A DNA stretch of 64,000 nt from Pampus argenteus. Taxonomy: Eukaryota > Chordata > Actinopteri > Scombriformes > Stromateidae. A program made the position numbers and the translations under genes. Below are positions 1 to 14,427 of the stretch, one piece after another; the first letter of the stretch is position 1, and the number at the start of each line of letters is the position of its first letter. The stretch is taken from contig CM072879.1 of NCBI GenBank assembly GCA_036937835.1, positions 1,734,001 through 1,798,000 of the forward strand. The letters are read 5' to 3'. Under the pieces are notes generated by a model. The model was not told the origin of the DNA, did no database searches, and saw only the letters and a list, made by a program, of their open reading frames with translations.

Positions 1-610
1 TTGCCATCAACAATTAACTGATTTCTAATGATTAGGACCAAAAAACTCCCTTCTGAGAGCTTCCTGCAGCTTTTACTGTAACATTTGTAAAAATAGCTTT
101 GTTTCAGGCCAAAACTGACAACTACAGTTTTTCTTAAACAAGGAGCAATATTTTCAATCAAAACCATGTTTGCCATCACCAAGTAACTGATTTCTAATGA
201 TTAGGACCAAAAAACTCACTTCTGAGAGCTCTCTGCAGCTTTTACTGTAACATTTGTAAAAATAGCTTTGTCTCAGGCCAAAACTGACAACTACAGTTTT
301 TCTTAAACAAGGAGCAATATTTTCAATCAAAACCATGTTTGCCATCAACAAGTAACTGATTTCTAATGATTAGGACCAAAAAACTCACTTCTGAGAACTT
401 CCTGCAGCTTTTACTGTAACATTTGTAAAAATAGCTTTCTCTCAGGCCAAAACTGACAACTACAGTTTTTCTTAAACAAGGATCAATATTTTCAATCAAA
501 ACCATGTTTGCCATCAACAAGTCAAGTGACTGATTTCTAATGATTAGGACCAAAAAACTCACTTCTGAGAGCTTCCTGCAGCTTTTACTGTAACATTTGT
601 AAAAATAGCT

Positions 611-2179
611 TTCTCTCTGCGAGAGAAGGCCAAAACTGACAACTACAGTTTTTCTTAAACAAGGAGCAATATTGTCAATCAAAACCATGTTTGCCATCAA
701 CAAGTAACTGATTTCTAATGATTAGGACAAAAAAACTCACTTCTGAGAGCTTCCTGCAGCTTTTACTGTAACATTTGTAAAAATAGCTTTCTCTCTGCGA
801 GAGAAGGCCAAAACTGACAACTACAGTTTTTCTTAAACAAGGAGCAATATTTTCAATCAAAACCATGTTTGCCATCAACAAGTAACTGATTTCTAATGAT
901 TAGGACAAAAAAACTCACTTCTGAGAGCTTCCTGCAGCTTTTACTGTAACATTTGTAAATAATAGCTTTCTCTCAGGCCAAAACTGACAATTACAGTTTT
1001 TCTTAAACAAGGAGCAATATTGTCAATCAAAACCATGTTTGCCATCAACAAGTAACTGATTTCTAATGATTAGGACCAAAAAACTCACTTCTGAGAGCTT
1101 CCTGCAGCTTTTACTGTAACATTTGTAAAAAATAGCTTTCTCTCAGGCCAAAACTGACAACTACAGTTTTTCTTAAACAAGGAGCAATATTTTCAATCAA
1201 AACCATGTTTGCCATCAACAAGTAACTGATTTCTAATGATTAGGACAAAAAAACTCACTTCTGAGAGCTTCCTGCAGCTTTTACTGTAACATTTGTAAAT
1301 AATAGCTTTCTCTCAGGCCAAAACTGACAACTACAGTTTTTCTTAAACAAGGAGCAATATTTTCAATCAAAACCATGTTTGCCATCAACAAGTAACTGAT
1401 TTCTAATGATTAGGACCAAAAAACTCACTTCTGAGAGCTTCCTGCAGCTTTTGCTGTGACATTTGTAAAAATAACTTTCTCTCAGGCCAAAACTGACAAC
1501 TACAGTTTTTCTTAAACAAGGAGGAATATTTTCAATCAAAACCATGTTTGCCATCAACAGCTAACTGATTTCTAATGATTAGGACCAAAAAACTCACTTC
1601 TGAGAGCTTCCTGCAGCTTTTACTGTAACATTTGTAAAAAATAGCTTTCTCTCAGGCCAAAACTGACAACTACAGTTTTTCTTAAACAAGGAGCAATATT
1701 TTCAATCAAAACCATGTTTGCCATCAACAAGTAACTGATTTCTAATGATTAGGACCAAAAAACTCACTTCTGAGAGCTTCCTGCAGCTTTTACTGTAACA
1801 TTTGTAAAAATAGCTTTCTCTCTGCGAGAGAAGGCCAAAACTGACAACTACAGTTTTTCTTAAACAAGGAGCAATATTGTCAATCAAAACCATGTTTGCC
1901 ATCAACAAGTAACTGATTTCTAATGATTAGGACCAAAAAACTCACTTCTGAGAGCTTCCTGCAGCTTTTACTGTAACATTTGTAAAAATAGCTTTTTCTC
2001 AGGCCAAAACTGACAACTACAGTTTTTCTTAAACAAGGAGCAATATTTTCAATCAAAACCATGTTTGCCATCAACAAGTAACTGATTTCTAATGATTAGG
2101 ACAAAAAAACTCACTTCTGAGAGCTTCCTGCAGCTTTTACTGTAACATTTGTAAAAATAGCTTTCTCTCTGCGAGAGAA
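611..2179 (+). repeat. Left-end type B copies (early form, CTGCGAG)
   Basis: Four monomers carry the 9-bp insertion as an inverted repeat with 7-bp arms TTCTCTC/GAGAGAA around TGC: 611-627, 789-805, 1,816-1,832 and 2,163-2,179. They keep the type A flanks (GGCCAAAACTG and CTACAG). The insertion therefore occurs both with and without the linked substitutions seen in type B copies further right. This is most simply read as the insertion preceding those substitutions, or as gene conversion. Confidence 0.9.
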
Positions 2180-4271
2180 GGCCAAAACTGACAACTACAG
2201 TTTTTCTTAAACAAGGAGCAATATTGTCAATCAAAACCATGTTTGCCATCAACAAGTAACTGATTTCTAATGATTAGGACCAAAAAACTCACTTCTGAGA
2301 GCTTCCTGCAGCTTTTACTGTAACATTTGTAAAAATAGCTTTCTCTCAGGCCAAAACTGACAACTACAGTTTTTCTTAAACAAGGAGCAATATTTTCAAT
2401 CAAAACCATGTTTGCCATCAACAAGTAACTGATTTCTAATGATTAGGACAAAAAAACTCACTTCTGAGAGCTTCCTGCAGCTTTTACTGTAACATTTGTA
2501 AATAATAGCTTTCTCTCAGGCCAAAACTGACAACTACAGTTTTTCTTAAACAAGGAGCAATATTTTCAATCAAAACCATGTTTGCCATCAACAAGTAACT
2601 GATTTCTAATGATTAGGACCAAAAAACTCACTTCTGAGAGCTTCCTGCAGCTTTTAATGTAACATTTGTAAAATTAGCTTTCTCTCAGGCCAAAACTGAC
2701 AACTACAGTTTTTCTTAAACAAGGAGCAATATTTTCAATCAAAACCATGTTTGCCATCAACAAGTAACTGATTTCTAATGATTAGGACCAAAAAACTCAC
2801 TTCTGAGAGCTTCCTGCAGCTTTTACTGTAACATTTGTAAAAATAGCTTTCTCTCAGGCCAAAACTGACAACTACAGTTTTTCTTAAACAAGGAGCAATA
2901 TTTTCAATCAAAACCATGTTTGCCATCAACAAGTAACTGATTTCTAATGATTAGGAGCTTAAAAATAAGTTCTGAGAGCTTCCTGCAGCTTTTACTGTAA
3001 CATTTGTAAAAATAGCTTTCTCTCAGGCCAAAACTGACATCTACAGTTTTTCTTAAACAAGGATCAATATTTTCAACAAAACCATGTTTGCCATCAACAA
3101 GTAACTGATGTCTAATGATTAGGACCAAAAACTCACTTCTGAGAGCTTCCTGCAGCTTTTACTGTAACATTTGTAAAGAATAGCTTTCTCTCAGGCCAAA
3201 ACTGACAACTACAGTTTTTCTTAAACAAGGAGCAATATTTTCAATCAAAACCATGTTTGCCATCAACAAGTAACTGATTTATAATGATTAGGACCAAAAA
3301 ACTCACTTCTGAGAGCTTCCTGCAGCTTTTACTGTAACATTTGTAAAAATAGCTTTGTCTCAGGCCAAAACTGACAACTACAGTTTTTCTTAAACAAGGA
3401 GCAATATTTTCAATCAAAACCATGTTTTCCATCAACAAGTAACTGATTTCTAATGATTAGGACCAAAAAACCTCACTTCTGAGAGCTTCCTGCAGCTTTT
3501 ACTGTAACATTTGTAAAAATTGCTTTCTCTCAGGCCAAAACTGACAATTACAGTTTTTCTTAAACAAGGACCAATATTTTCATTCAAAACCACGTTTGCC
3601 ATCAACAAGTAACTGATTTCTAATGATTAGGACCAAAAAATTCACTTCTGAGAGCTTCCTGCAGCTTTTACTGTAACATTTGTAAAAATAGCTTTGTCTC
3701 AGGCCAAAACTGACAACTACAGTTTTTCTTAAACCAGGAGCAATATTTTCAATCCAAACCATGTTTGCCATCAACAAGTAACTGATTTCTAATGATTAGG
3801 ACCAAAGAACTCACTTCTGAGAGCTTCCTGCAGCTTTTACTGTAACATTTGTAAAAAATAGCTTTCTCTCAGGCCAAAACTGACAACTGCAGTTTTTCTT
3901 AAACAAGGAGCAATATTTTTAATCAAAACCATGTTTGCCATCAACAAGTAACTGATTTCTAATGATTAGGAGCCCAAAAATAACTTCTCAGAGCTTCCTG
4001 CAGCTTTTACTGTAACATTTGTAAAAATAGCTTTCTCTCAGGCCAAAACTGACAACTACAGTTTTTCTTAGCAAGGAGCAATATTTTCAATCAAAACCAT
4101 GTTTGCCATCAACAAGTAACTGATTTCTAATGATTAGGACCAAAAAACTCACTTCTGAGAGCTTCCTGCAGCTTTTACTGTAACATTTGTAAAAATAGCT
4201 TTCTCTCAGGCCAAAACTGACAACTACAGTTTTTCTTAAACAAGGAGCAATATTTTCAATCAAAACCATGT

Positions 4272-4440
4272 TTGCCATCAACAAGTAACTGATTTCTAAT
4301 GATTAGGACCAAAAAACTCACTTCTGAGAGCTTCCTGCAGCTTTTACTGTAACATTTGTAAAAATAGCTTTCTCTCAGGCCAAAACTGACAACTACAGTT
4401 TTTCTTAAACAAGGAGCAATATTTTCAATCAAAACCATGT
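4272..4440 (+). repeat. Representative type A monomer (169 bp)
   Basis: This copy represents the commonest monomer, phased from TTGCCATCAA. Its GC content is about 34% by hand count and it contains no CpG. Internal structure: a PstI site CTGCAG at monomer positions 64-69; an inverted repeat TTTTAC/GTAAAA at 71-76 and 87-92; and a second inverted repeat AAAACTG/CAGTTTT at 111-117 and 125-131 with a 7-nt loop. Runs of four to six A or T near positions 39-45, 89-93, 111-114, 128-132 and 151-154 could favour bent DNA (inference). The minus strand of each monomer is open for about 65 codons, but 169 is not a multiple of three, so the frame is lost at each monomer boundary. Confidence 0.95.
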
Positions 4441-7400
4441 TTGCGATCAACAAGTAACTGATTTCTAATGATTAGGACCAAAAAACTCACTTCTGAGAGC
4501 TTCCTGCAGCTTTTACTGTAACATTTGTAAAAATAGCTTTCTCTTAGGCCAAAACTGACAACTACAGTTTTTCTTAAACAAGGAGCAATATTTTCAATCA
4601 AAACCATGTTTGCCATCAACAAGTAACTGATTTCTAATGATTAGGACCAAAAAACTCACTTCTGAGAGCTTCCTGCAGCTTTTACTGTAACATTTGTAAA
4701 AATAGCTTTCTCTCAGGCCAAAACTGACAACTACAGTTTTTCTTAAACAAGGAGCAATATTTTTAATCAAAACCATGTTTGCCATCAACAAGTAACTGAT
4801 TTCTAATGATTAGGACCAAAAAACTCACTTCTGAGAGCTTCCTGCAGCTTTTACTGTAACATTTGTAAAAATAGCTTTCTCTCAGGCCAAAACTGACAAT
4901 TACAGTTTTTCTTAAACAAAGATTAATATTTTCAATCAAAACCATGTTTGCCATCAACAAGTAACTGATTTCTAATGATTAGGACCAAAAAACTCACTTC
5001 TGAGAGCTTCCTGCAGCTTTTACTGTAACATTTGTAAAAATAGCTTTCTCTCTGGCCAAAACTGACAACTACAGTTTTTCTTAAACAAGGAGCAATATTT
5101 TCAATCAAAACCATGTTTGCGATCAACAAGTAACCGATTTCTAATGATTAGGACCAAAAAACTCACTTCTGAGAGCTTCCTGCAGCTTTTACTGTAACAT
5201 TTGTAAAAATAGCTTTCTCTCAGGCCAAAACTGACCACTACAGTTTTTCTTAAACAAGGAGCAATATTTTCAATCAAAACCATGTTTGCCATCAACAAGT
5301 AACTGATTTCTAATGATTAGGAGCAAAAAACTCACTTCTGAGAGCTTCCTGCAGCTTTTACTGTAACATTTGTAAAAATAGCTTTGTCTCAGGCCAAAAC
5401 TGACGACTACAGTTTTTCTTAAACAAGGAGCAATATTTTCAATCAAAACCATGTTTGCCATCAACAAGTAACTGATTTCTAATGATTAGGAGCCCAAAAA
5501 AAAACTTCTGAGAGCTTCCTGCAGCTTTTACTGTAACATTTGTAAAAATAGCTTTCTCTCAGGCCAAAACTGACAACTACAGTTTTTCTTAAACAAGGAG
5601 CAATATTTTCAATCAAAACCATGTTTGCCATCAACAAGTAACTGATTTCTAATGATTAGGACCAAAAAACTCACTTCTGAGAGCTTCCTGCAGCTTTTAC
5701 TGTAACATTTGTAAAAATAGCTTTCTCTCAGGCCAAAACTGACAACTACAGTTTTTCTTAAACAAGGAGCAATATTTTCAATCAAAACCATGTTTGCCAT
5801 CAACAAGTAACTGATTTCTAATGATTAGGACCAAAAAACTCACTTCTGAGAGCTTCCTGCAGCTTTTACTGTAACATTTGTAAAAATAGCTTTCTCTCAG
5901 GCCAAAACTGACAACTACAGTTTTTCTTAAACAAGGAGCAATATTTTCAATCAAAACCATGTTTGCCATCAACAAGTAACTGATTTATAATGATTAGGAC
6001 CAAAAAACTCACTTCTGAGAGCTTCCTGCAGCTTTTACTGTAACATTTGTAAAAATAGCTTTCTCTCAGGCCAAAACTGACAATTACAGTTTTTCTTAAA
6101 CAAGGAGCAATATTTTTAATCAAAACCATGTTTGCCATCAACAAGTAACTGATTTCTAATGATTAGGACCAAAAAACTCACTTCTGAGAGCTTCCTGCAG
6201 CTTTTACTGTAACATTTGTACAAGTAGCTTTCTCTCAAGCCAAAACTGACAATTACAGTTTTTCTTAAACAAGGACCAATATTTTCATTCAAAACCACAT
6301 TTGCCATCAACAAGTAACTGATTTCTAATGATTAGGACCAAAAAACTCACTTCTGAGAGCTTCCTGCAGCTTTTACTGTAACATTTGTAAAAATAGCTTT
6401 CTCTCTGGCCAAAACTGACAACTACAGTTTTTCTTAAACAAGGAGCAATATTTTCAATCAAAACCATGTTTGCCATCAAAATGTAACTGTTTTCTAATGA
6501 TTAGGACCAAAAAACTCACTTCTGAGAGCTTCCTGCAGCTTTTACTGTAACATTTGTAAAAATAGCTTTCTCTCAGGCCAAAACTGACAATTACAGTTTT
6601 TCTTAAACAAAGATTAATATTTTCAATCAAAACCATGTTTGCCATCAACAAGTAACTGATTTCTAATGATTAGGACCAAAAAACTCACTTCTGAGAGCTT
6701 CCTGCAGCTTTTACTGTAACATTTGTAAAAATAGCTTTCTCTCTGGCCAAAACTGACAACTACAGTTTTTCTTAAACAAGGAGCAATATTTTCAATCAAA
6801 ACCATGTTTGCGATCAACAAGTAACCGATTTCTAATGATTAGGACCAAAAAACTCACTTCTGAGAGCTTCCTGCAGCTTTTACTGTAACATTTGTAAAAA
6901 TAGCTTTCTCTCAGGCCAAAACTGACCACTACAGTTTTTCTTAAACAAGGAGCAATATTTTCAATCAAAACCATGTTTGCCATCAACAAGTAACTGATTT
7001 CTAATGATTAGGAGCAAAAAACTCACTTATGAGAGCTTCCTGCAGCTTTTACTGTAACATTTGTAAAAATAGCTTTGTCTCAGGCCAAAACTGACGACTA
7101 CAGTTTTTCTTAAACAAGGAGCAATATTTTCAATCAAAACCATGTTTGCCATCAACAAGTAACTGATTTCTAATGATTAGGACCAAAAAACTCACTTCTG
7201 AGAGCTTCCTGCAGCTTTTACTGTAACATTTGTAAAAATAGCTTTCTCTCAGGCCAAAACTGACAACTACAGTTTTTCTTAAACAAGGAGCAATATTTTC
7301 AATCAAAACCATGTTTGCCATCAACAAGTAACTGATTTCTAATGATTAGGACCAAAAAACTCACTTCTGAGAGCTTCCTGCAGCTTTTACTGTAACATTT

Positions 7401-9513
7401 GTAAAAATAGCTTTCTCTCAGGCCAAAACTGACAACTACAGTTTTTCTTAAACAAGGAGCAATATTTTCAATCAAAACCATGTTTGCCATCAACAAGTAA
7501 CTGATTTATAATGATTAGGACCAAAAAACTCACTTCTGAGAGCTTCCTGCAGCTTTTACTGTAACATTTGTAAAAATAGCTTTCTCTCAGGCCAAAACTG
7601 ACAACTACAGTTTTTCTTAGCAAGGAGCAATATTTTCAATCAAAACCATGTTTTTGCCATCAACAAGTAACTGATTTCTAATGATTAGGACCAAAAAACT
7701 CACTTCTGAGAGCTTCCTGCAGCTTTTACTGTAACATTTGTAAAAATAGCTTTCTCTCAGGCCAAAACTGACAACTACAGTTTTTTTTAAACAAGGAGCA
7801 ATATTTTCAATCAAAACCATGTTTGCCATCAACAAGTAACTGATTTCTAATGATTAGGACCAAAAAACTCACTTCTGAGAGCTTCCTGCAGCTTTTACTG
7901 TAACATTTGTAAAAATAGCTTTCTCTCAGGCCAAAACTGACAACTACAGTTTTTCTTAGACAAAGATCAATATTTTCAATCAAAACCATGTTTGCCATCA
8001 ACAAGTAACTGATTTCTAATGATTAGGACCAAAAAACTCACTTCTGAGAGCTTCCTGCAGCTTTTACTGTAACATTTGTAAAAATAGCTTTCTCTCTGGC
8101 CAAAACTGACAACTACAGTTTTTCTTAAACAAGGAGCAATATTTTCAATCAAAACCATGTTTGCCATCAACAAGTAACTGATTTCTAATGATTAGGACCA
8201 AAAAACTCACTTCTGAGAGCTTCCTGTAGCTTTTACTGTAACATTTGTAAAAATAGCTTTCTCTCAGGCCAAAACTGACAACTACAGTTTTCTTAAACAA
8301 GGAGCAATATTTTCAATCAAAACCATGTTTGCCATCAACAAGTAACTGATTTCTAATGATTAGGACCAAAAAACTCACTTCTGAGAGCTTCCTGCAGGTT
8401 TTACTGTAACATTTGTAAAAATAGCTTTCTCTCAGGCCAAAACTGACAACTACAGTTTTTCTTAAACAAGGAGCAATATTTTCAATCAAAACCATGTTTG
8501 CCATCAACAAGTAACTGATTTCTAATGATTAGGACCAAAAAAACTCACTTCTGAGAGCTTCCTGCAGCTTTTACTGTAACATTTGTAAAAATAACTTTGT
8601 CTCAGGCCAAAACTGACAACTACAGTTTTTCTTAAACAAGGAGCAATATTTTCAATCAAAACCATGTTTGCCATCAACAAGTAACTGATTTCTAATGATT
8701 AGGAGCCCAAAAAAAACTTCTGAGAGCTTCCTGCAGCTTTTACTGTAACATTTGTAAAAATAGCTTTCTCTCAGGCCAAAACTGACAACTACAGTTTTTC
8801 TTAAACAAGGAGCAATATTTTCAATCAAAACCATGTTTGCCATCAACAAGTAACTGATTTCTAATGATTAGGACCAAAAAACTCACTTCTGAGAGCTTCC
8901 TGCAGCTTTTACTGTAACATTTGTAAAAATAGCTTTCTCTCTGGCCAAAACTGACAACTACAGTTTTTCTTAAACAAGGAGCAATATTTTCAATCAAAAC
9001 CATGTTTGCCATCAACAAGTAACTGATTTCTAATGATTAGGACCAAAAAACTCACTTCTGAGAGCTTCCTGCAGCTTTTACTGTAACATTTGTAAAAATA
9101 GCTTTGTCTCAGGCCAAAACTGACAACTACAGTTTTTCTTAAACAAGGAGCAATATTTTCAATCAAAACCATGTTTGCCATCAACAAGTAACTGATTTCT
9201 GATGATTAGGACCAAAAAAACTCACTTCTGAGAGCTTCCTGCAGCTTTTACTGTAACATTTGTAAAAATAGCTTTCTCTCTGGCCAAAACTGACAACTAC
9301 AGTTTTTCTTAAACAAGGAGCAATATTTTCAATCAAAACCATGTTTGCCATCAACAAGCAACTGATTTATAATGATTAGGACCAAAAAACTCACTTCTGA
9401 GAGCTTCCTGCAGCTTTTACTGTAACATTTGTAAAAATAGCTTTGTCTCAGGCCAAAACTGACAACTACAGTTTTTCTTAAACAAGGAGCAATATTTTCA
9501 ATCAAAACCATGT

Positions 9514-9681
9514 TTGCCATCAACAAGTAACTGATTTCTAATGATTAGGAGCCCAAAAATAACTTCTGAGAGCTTCCTGCAGCTTTTACTGTAACATTTG
9601 TAAAAATAGCTTTCTCTCAGGCCAAAACTGACAACTACAGTTTTTCTTAGCAAGGAGCAATATTTTCAATCAAAACCATGT
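9514..9681 (+). repeat. Representative type C monomer (GGAGCCCAAAAATAAC variant, 168 bp)
   Basis: A third sequence class replaces GGACCAAAAAACTCAC with GGAGCCCAAAAATAAC. It is often linked to a shortened CTTAGCAAGG in place of CTTAAACAAGG, giving 168 bp. Members or near-members lie near 3,970, 5,490, 8,703, 9,549, 10,392, 14,126 and 17,860. The CTTAGCAAGG mark also occurs without the GAGCCC mark near 7,616, 27,166 and 34,926, so the two have been separated by exchange. The copies near 14.1 and 17.9 kb are the same monomer in two duplicated blocks. Confidence 0.8.
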
Positions 9682-10693
9682 TTGCCATCAACAAGTAACT
9701 GATTTCTAATGATTAGGACCAAAAAACTCACTTCTGAGAGCTTCCTGCAGCTTTTACTGTAACATTTGTACAAATAGCTTTCTCTCAGGCCAAAACTGAC
9801 AATTACAGTTTTTCTTAAACAAGGACCAATATTTTCATTCAAAACCACATTTGCCATCAACAAGTAACTGATTTCTAATGATTAGGACCAAAAAACTCTC
9901 TTCTGAGAGCTTCCTGCAGCTTTTACTGTAACATTTGTAAAAATAGCTTTCTCTCTGGCCAAAACTGACAACTACAGTTTTTCTTAAACAAGGAGCAATA
10001 TTTTCAATCAAAACCATGTTTGCCATCAACATGTAACTGATTTCTAATGATTAGGACCAAAAAACTCACTTCTGAGAGCTTCCTGCAGCTTTTACTGTAA
10101 CATTTGTAAAAATAGCTTTCTCTCAGGCCAAAACTGACAACTACAGTTTTTCTTAAACAATGAGCAATATTTTCAATCAAAACCATGTTTGCCATCAACA
10201 AGTAACTGATTTATAATGATTAGGACCAAAAAACTCACTTCTGAGAGCTTCCTGCAGCTTTTACTGTAACATTTGTAAAAATAGCTTTCTCTCTGGCCAA
10301 AACTGACAACTACAGTTTTTCTTAAACAAGGAGCAATATTTTCAATCAAAACCATGTTTGCCATCAACAAGTAACTGATTTCTAATGATTAGGAGCCCAA
10401 AAATAACTTCTGAGAGCTTCCTGCAGCTTTTACTGTAACATTTGTAAAAATAGCTTTCTCTCAGGCCAAAACTGACAACTACAGTTTTTCTTAGCAAGGA
10501 GCAATATTTTCAATCAAAACCATGTTTGCCATCAACAAGTAACTGATTTCTAATGATTAGGACCAAAAAACTCACTTCTGAGAGCTTCCTGCAGCTTTTA
10601 CTGTAACATTTGTACAAATAGCTTTCTCTCAGGCCAAAACTGACAATTACAGTTTTTCTTAAACAAGGACCAATATTTTCATTCAAAACCACA

Positions 10694-13600
10694 TTTGCCA
10701 TCAACAAGTAACTGATTTCTAATGATTAGGACCGAAAAACTCACTTCTGAGAGCTTCCTGCAGCTTTTACTGTAACATTTGTAAAAATAGCTTTCTCTCA
10801 GGCCAAAACGACAACTACAGTTTTTCTTAAACAAAGATCAATATTTTCAATCAAAACCATGTTTGCCATCAACAAGTAACTGATTTCTAATGATTAGGAC
10901 CAAAAAACTCACTTCTGAGAGCTTCCTGCAGCTTTTACTGTAACATTTGTAAAAATAGCTTTCTCTCTGGCCAAAACTGACAACTACAGTTTTTCTTAAA
11001 CAAGGAGCAATATTTTCAATCAAAACCATGTTTGCCATCAACAAGTAACTGATTTCTAATGATTAGGACCAAAAAACTCACTTCTGAGAGCTTCCTGCAG
11101 CTTTTACTGTAACATTTGTAAAAATAGCTTTCTCTCAGGCCAAAACGACAACTACAGTTTTTCTTAAACAATGAGCAATATTTTCAATCAAAACCATGTT
11201 TGCCATCAACAAGTAACTGATTTATAATGATTAGGACCAAAAAACTCACTTCTGAGAGCTTCCTGCAGCTTTTACTGTAACATTTGTAAAAATAGCTTTC
11301 TCTCTGGCCAAAACTGACAACTACAGTTTTTCTTAAACAAGGAGCAATATTTTCAATCAAAACCATGTTTGCCATCAACAAGTAACTGATTTATAATGAT
11401 TAGGACCAAAAAACTCTTCTGAGAGCTTCCTGCAGCTTTTACTGTAACATTTGTAAAAATAGCTTTGTCTCAGGCCAAAACTGACAACTACAGTTTTTCT
11501 TAAACAAGGAGCAATATTTTCAATCAAAACCATGTTTGCCATCAACAAGTAACTGATTTCTAATGATTAGGACCAAAAAACCTCACTTCTGAGAGCTTCC
11601 TGCAGCTTTTACTGTAACATTTGTAAAAATTGCTTTCTCTCAGGCCAAAACTGACAATTACAGTTTTTCTTAAACAAGGACCAATATTTTCATTCAAAAC
11701 CACGTTTGCCATCAACAAGTAACTGATTTCTAATGATTAGGACCAAAAAACTCACTTCTGAGAGCTTCCTGCAGCTTTCACTGTAACATTTGTAAAAATA
11801 GCTTTCTCTCGGTGAGAGAAGCCCAAAACTGACAACTATAGTTTTTCTTAAACAAGGAGCAAAATTTTCAATCAAAACCATGTTTGCCATCAACAAGTAA
11901 CTAATTTCTAATGATTAGGACCAAAAAACTCACTTCTGAGAGCTTACTACAGCTTTTACTGTAACATTTGTAAAAATAGCTTTGTCTCAGGCCAAAACTG
12001 ACAACTACAGTTTTTCTTAAACAAGGAGCAATATTTTCAATCAAAACCTTGTTTGCCATCAACAAGTAACTGATTTCTAATGATTAGGACCAAAAAACTC
12101 ACTTCTGAGAGCTTCCTGCAGCTTTTACTGTAACATTTGTAAAAATAGCTTTGTCTCAGGCCAAAACTGACAACTACAGTTTTTCTTAAACAAGGAGCAA
12201 TATTTTCAATCAAAACCATGTTTGCCATCAACAAGTAACTGATTTCTAATGATTAGGACCAAAAAACTCACTTCTGAGAGCTTCCTGCAGCTTTTACTGT
12301 AACATTTGTACAAATAGCTTTCTCTCAGGCCAAAACTGACAATTACAGTTTTTCTTAAACAAGGACCAATATTTTCATTCAAAACCACATTTGCCATCAA
12401 CAAGTAACTGATTTCTAATGATTAGGACCAAAAAACTCACTTCTGAGAGCTTCCTGCAGCTTTTACTGTAACATTTGTAAAAATAGCTTTCTCTCTGGCC
12501 AAAACTGACAACTACAGTTTTTCTTAAACAAGGAGCAATATTTTCAATCAAAACCATGTTTGCCATCAACATGTAACTGATTTCTAATGATTAGGACCAA
12601 AAAACTCACTTCTGAGAGCTTCCTGCAGCTTTTACTGTAACATTTGTAAAAATAGCTTTCTCTCAGGCCAAAACTGACAACTACAGTTTTTCTTAAACAA
12701 TGAGCAATATTTTCAATCAAAACCATGTTTGCCATCAACAAGTAACTGATTTATAATGATTAGGACCAAAAAACTCACTTCTGAGAGCTTCCTGCAGCTT
12801 TTACTGTAACATTTGTAAAAATAGCTTTGTCTCAGGCCAAAACTGACAACTACAGTTTTTCTTAAACAAGGAGCAATATTTTCAATCAAAACCATGTTTG
12901 CCATCAACAAGTAACTGATTTCTAATGATTAGGACCAAAAAACCTCACTTCTGGGAGCTTCCTGCAGCTTTTACTGTAACATTTGTAAAAATTGCTTTCT
13001 CTCAGGCCAAAACTGACAATTACAGTTTTTCTTAAACAAGGACCAATATTTTCATTCAAAACCACGTTTGCCATCAACAAGTAACTGATTTCTAATGATT
13101 AGGACCAAAAAACTCACTTCTGAGAGCTTCCTGCAGCTTTTACTGTAACATTTGTAAAAATAGCTTTGTCTCAGGCCAAAACTGACAACTACAGTTTTTC
13201 TTAAACAAGGAGCAATATTTTCAATCAAAACCATGTTTGCCATCAACAAGTAACTGATTTCTAATGATTAGGACCAAAAAACTCACTTCTGAGAGCTTCC
13301 TGCAGCTTTTACTGTAACATTTGTAAAAATAGCTTTCTCTCTGGCCAAAACTGACAACTACAGTTTTTCTTAAACAAGGAGCAATATTTTCAATCAAAAC
13401 CATGTTTGCCATCAACAAGTAACTGATTTCTAATGATTAGGACCAAAAAACTCACTTCTGAGAGCTTCCTGCAGCTTTTACTGTAACATTTGTAAAAATA
13501 GCTTTCTCTCTGGCCAAAACTGACAACTACAGTTTTTCTTAAACAAGGAGCAATATTTTCAATCAAAACTATGTTTGCCATCAACAAGTAACTGATTTCT

Positions 13601-14427
13601 AATGATTAGGACCAAAAAACTCACTTCTGAGAGCTTCCTGCAGCTTTTACTGTAACATTTGTAAAAATAGCTTTCTCTCGGTGAGAGAAGCCCAAAACTG
13701 ACAACTATAGTTTTTCTTAAACAAGGAACAAAATTTTCAATCAAAACCATGTTTGCCATCAACAAGTAACTAATTTCTAATGATTAGGACCAAAAAACTC
13801 ACTTCTGAGAGCTTACTACAGCTTTTACTGTAACATTTGTAAAAATAGCTTTGTCTCAGGCCAAAACTGACAACTACAGTTTTTCTTAAACAAGGAGCAA
13901 TATTTTCAATCAAAACCATGTTTGCCATCAACAAGTAACTGATTTCTAATGATTAGGACCAAAAAACTCACTTCTGAGAGCTTCCTGCAGCTTTTACTGT
14001 AACATTTGTAAAAATAGCTTTGTCTCAGGCCAAAACTGACAACTACAGTTTTTCTTAAACAAGGAGCAATATTTTCAATCAAAACCATGTTTGCCATCAA
14101 CAAGTAACTGATTTCTAATGATTAGGAGCCCAAAAATAACTTCTGAGAGCTTCCTGCAGCTTTTACTGTAACATTTGTAAAAAATAGCTTTCTCTCAGGC
14201 CAAAACTGACAACTACAGTTTTTCTTAGCAAGGAGCAATATTTTCAATCAAAACCATGTTTGCCATCAACAAGTAACTGATTTCTAATGATTAGGACCAA
14301 AAAACTCACTTCTGAGAGCTTCCTGCAGCTTTTACTGTAACATTTGTAAAAATTGCTTTCTCTCAGGCCAAAACTGACAATAACAGTTTTTCTTAAACAA
14401 GGAGCAATATTTTTAATCAAAACCATG
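10694..14427 (+). repeat. Higher-order repeat, 3,734 bp, copy 1
   Basis: This stretch of 22 monomers, including two type B copies, is repeated immediately downstream at an offset of exactly 3,734 bp. Private marks shared by both copies are GGACCGAAAAAC (10,731), the deletion CAAAAAACTCTTCTGAG (about 11,411), GCTTTCACTG in the type B copy (about 11,775), GCTTACTACAGC (about 11,942), AACCTTGTTTGCC (about 12,047) and CTGGGAGC (about 12,951). No difference was noticed in the parts compared. Boundaries are good to within one monomer. Confidence 0.92.
12222..12390 (+). repeat. Representative A2 haplotype monomer (TGTACAAATAGC / GACCAATATTTTCATTC)
   Basis: This monomer belongs to a sharply defined sub-family in which several changes travel together: TTTGTACAAATAGC, CAATTACAG, GGACCAATATTTTCATTC and CCACATTTGCC. 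Copies occur near 6.2, 9.8, 10.6, 12.3, 16.1, 18.2, 20.5, 23.0, 25.8, 27.5, 32.1, 33.7, 35.2, 35.6 and 37.6 kb. It recurs about once per higher-order unit and is the most useful landmark for phasing those units. Confidence 0.85.

Larger units (their letters stand above)
1..10693 (+). repeat. Array 1 zone 1: mainly type A monomers
   Basis: This zone consists almost only of 169-bp monomers. Several near-consensus copies stand next to each other, for example 4.1-4.8 kb, 5.6-6.0 kb and 7.1-7.5 kb. Individual oddities are a duplicated CAAGT near 519-531, monomers reading TTTGTAAATAATAGC near 955, 1,294 and 2,499, and altered GGAGCTTAAAAATAAG text near 2,955. A block at about 4.93-5.30 kb recurs at 6.62-6.99 kb (1,691-bp offset), sharing the rare words TTTGCGATCAAC and GTAACCGATT. 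This indicates a duplication of ten monomers. No type B copy lies between about 2.3 kb and 11.7 kb. Confidence 0.85.
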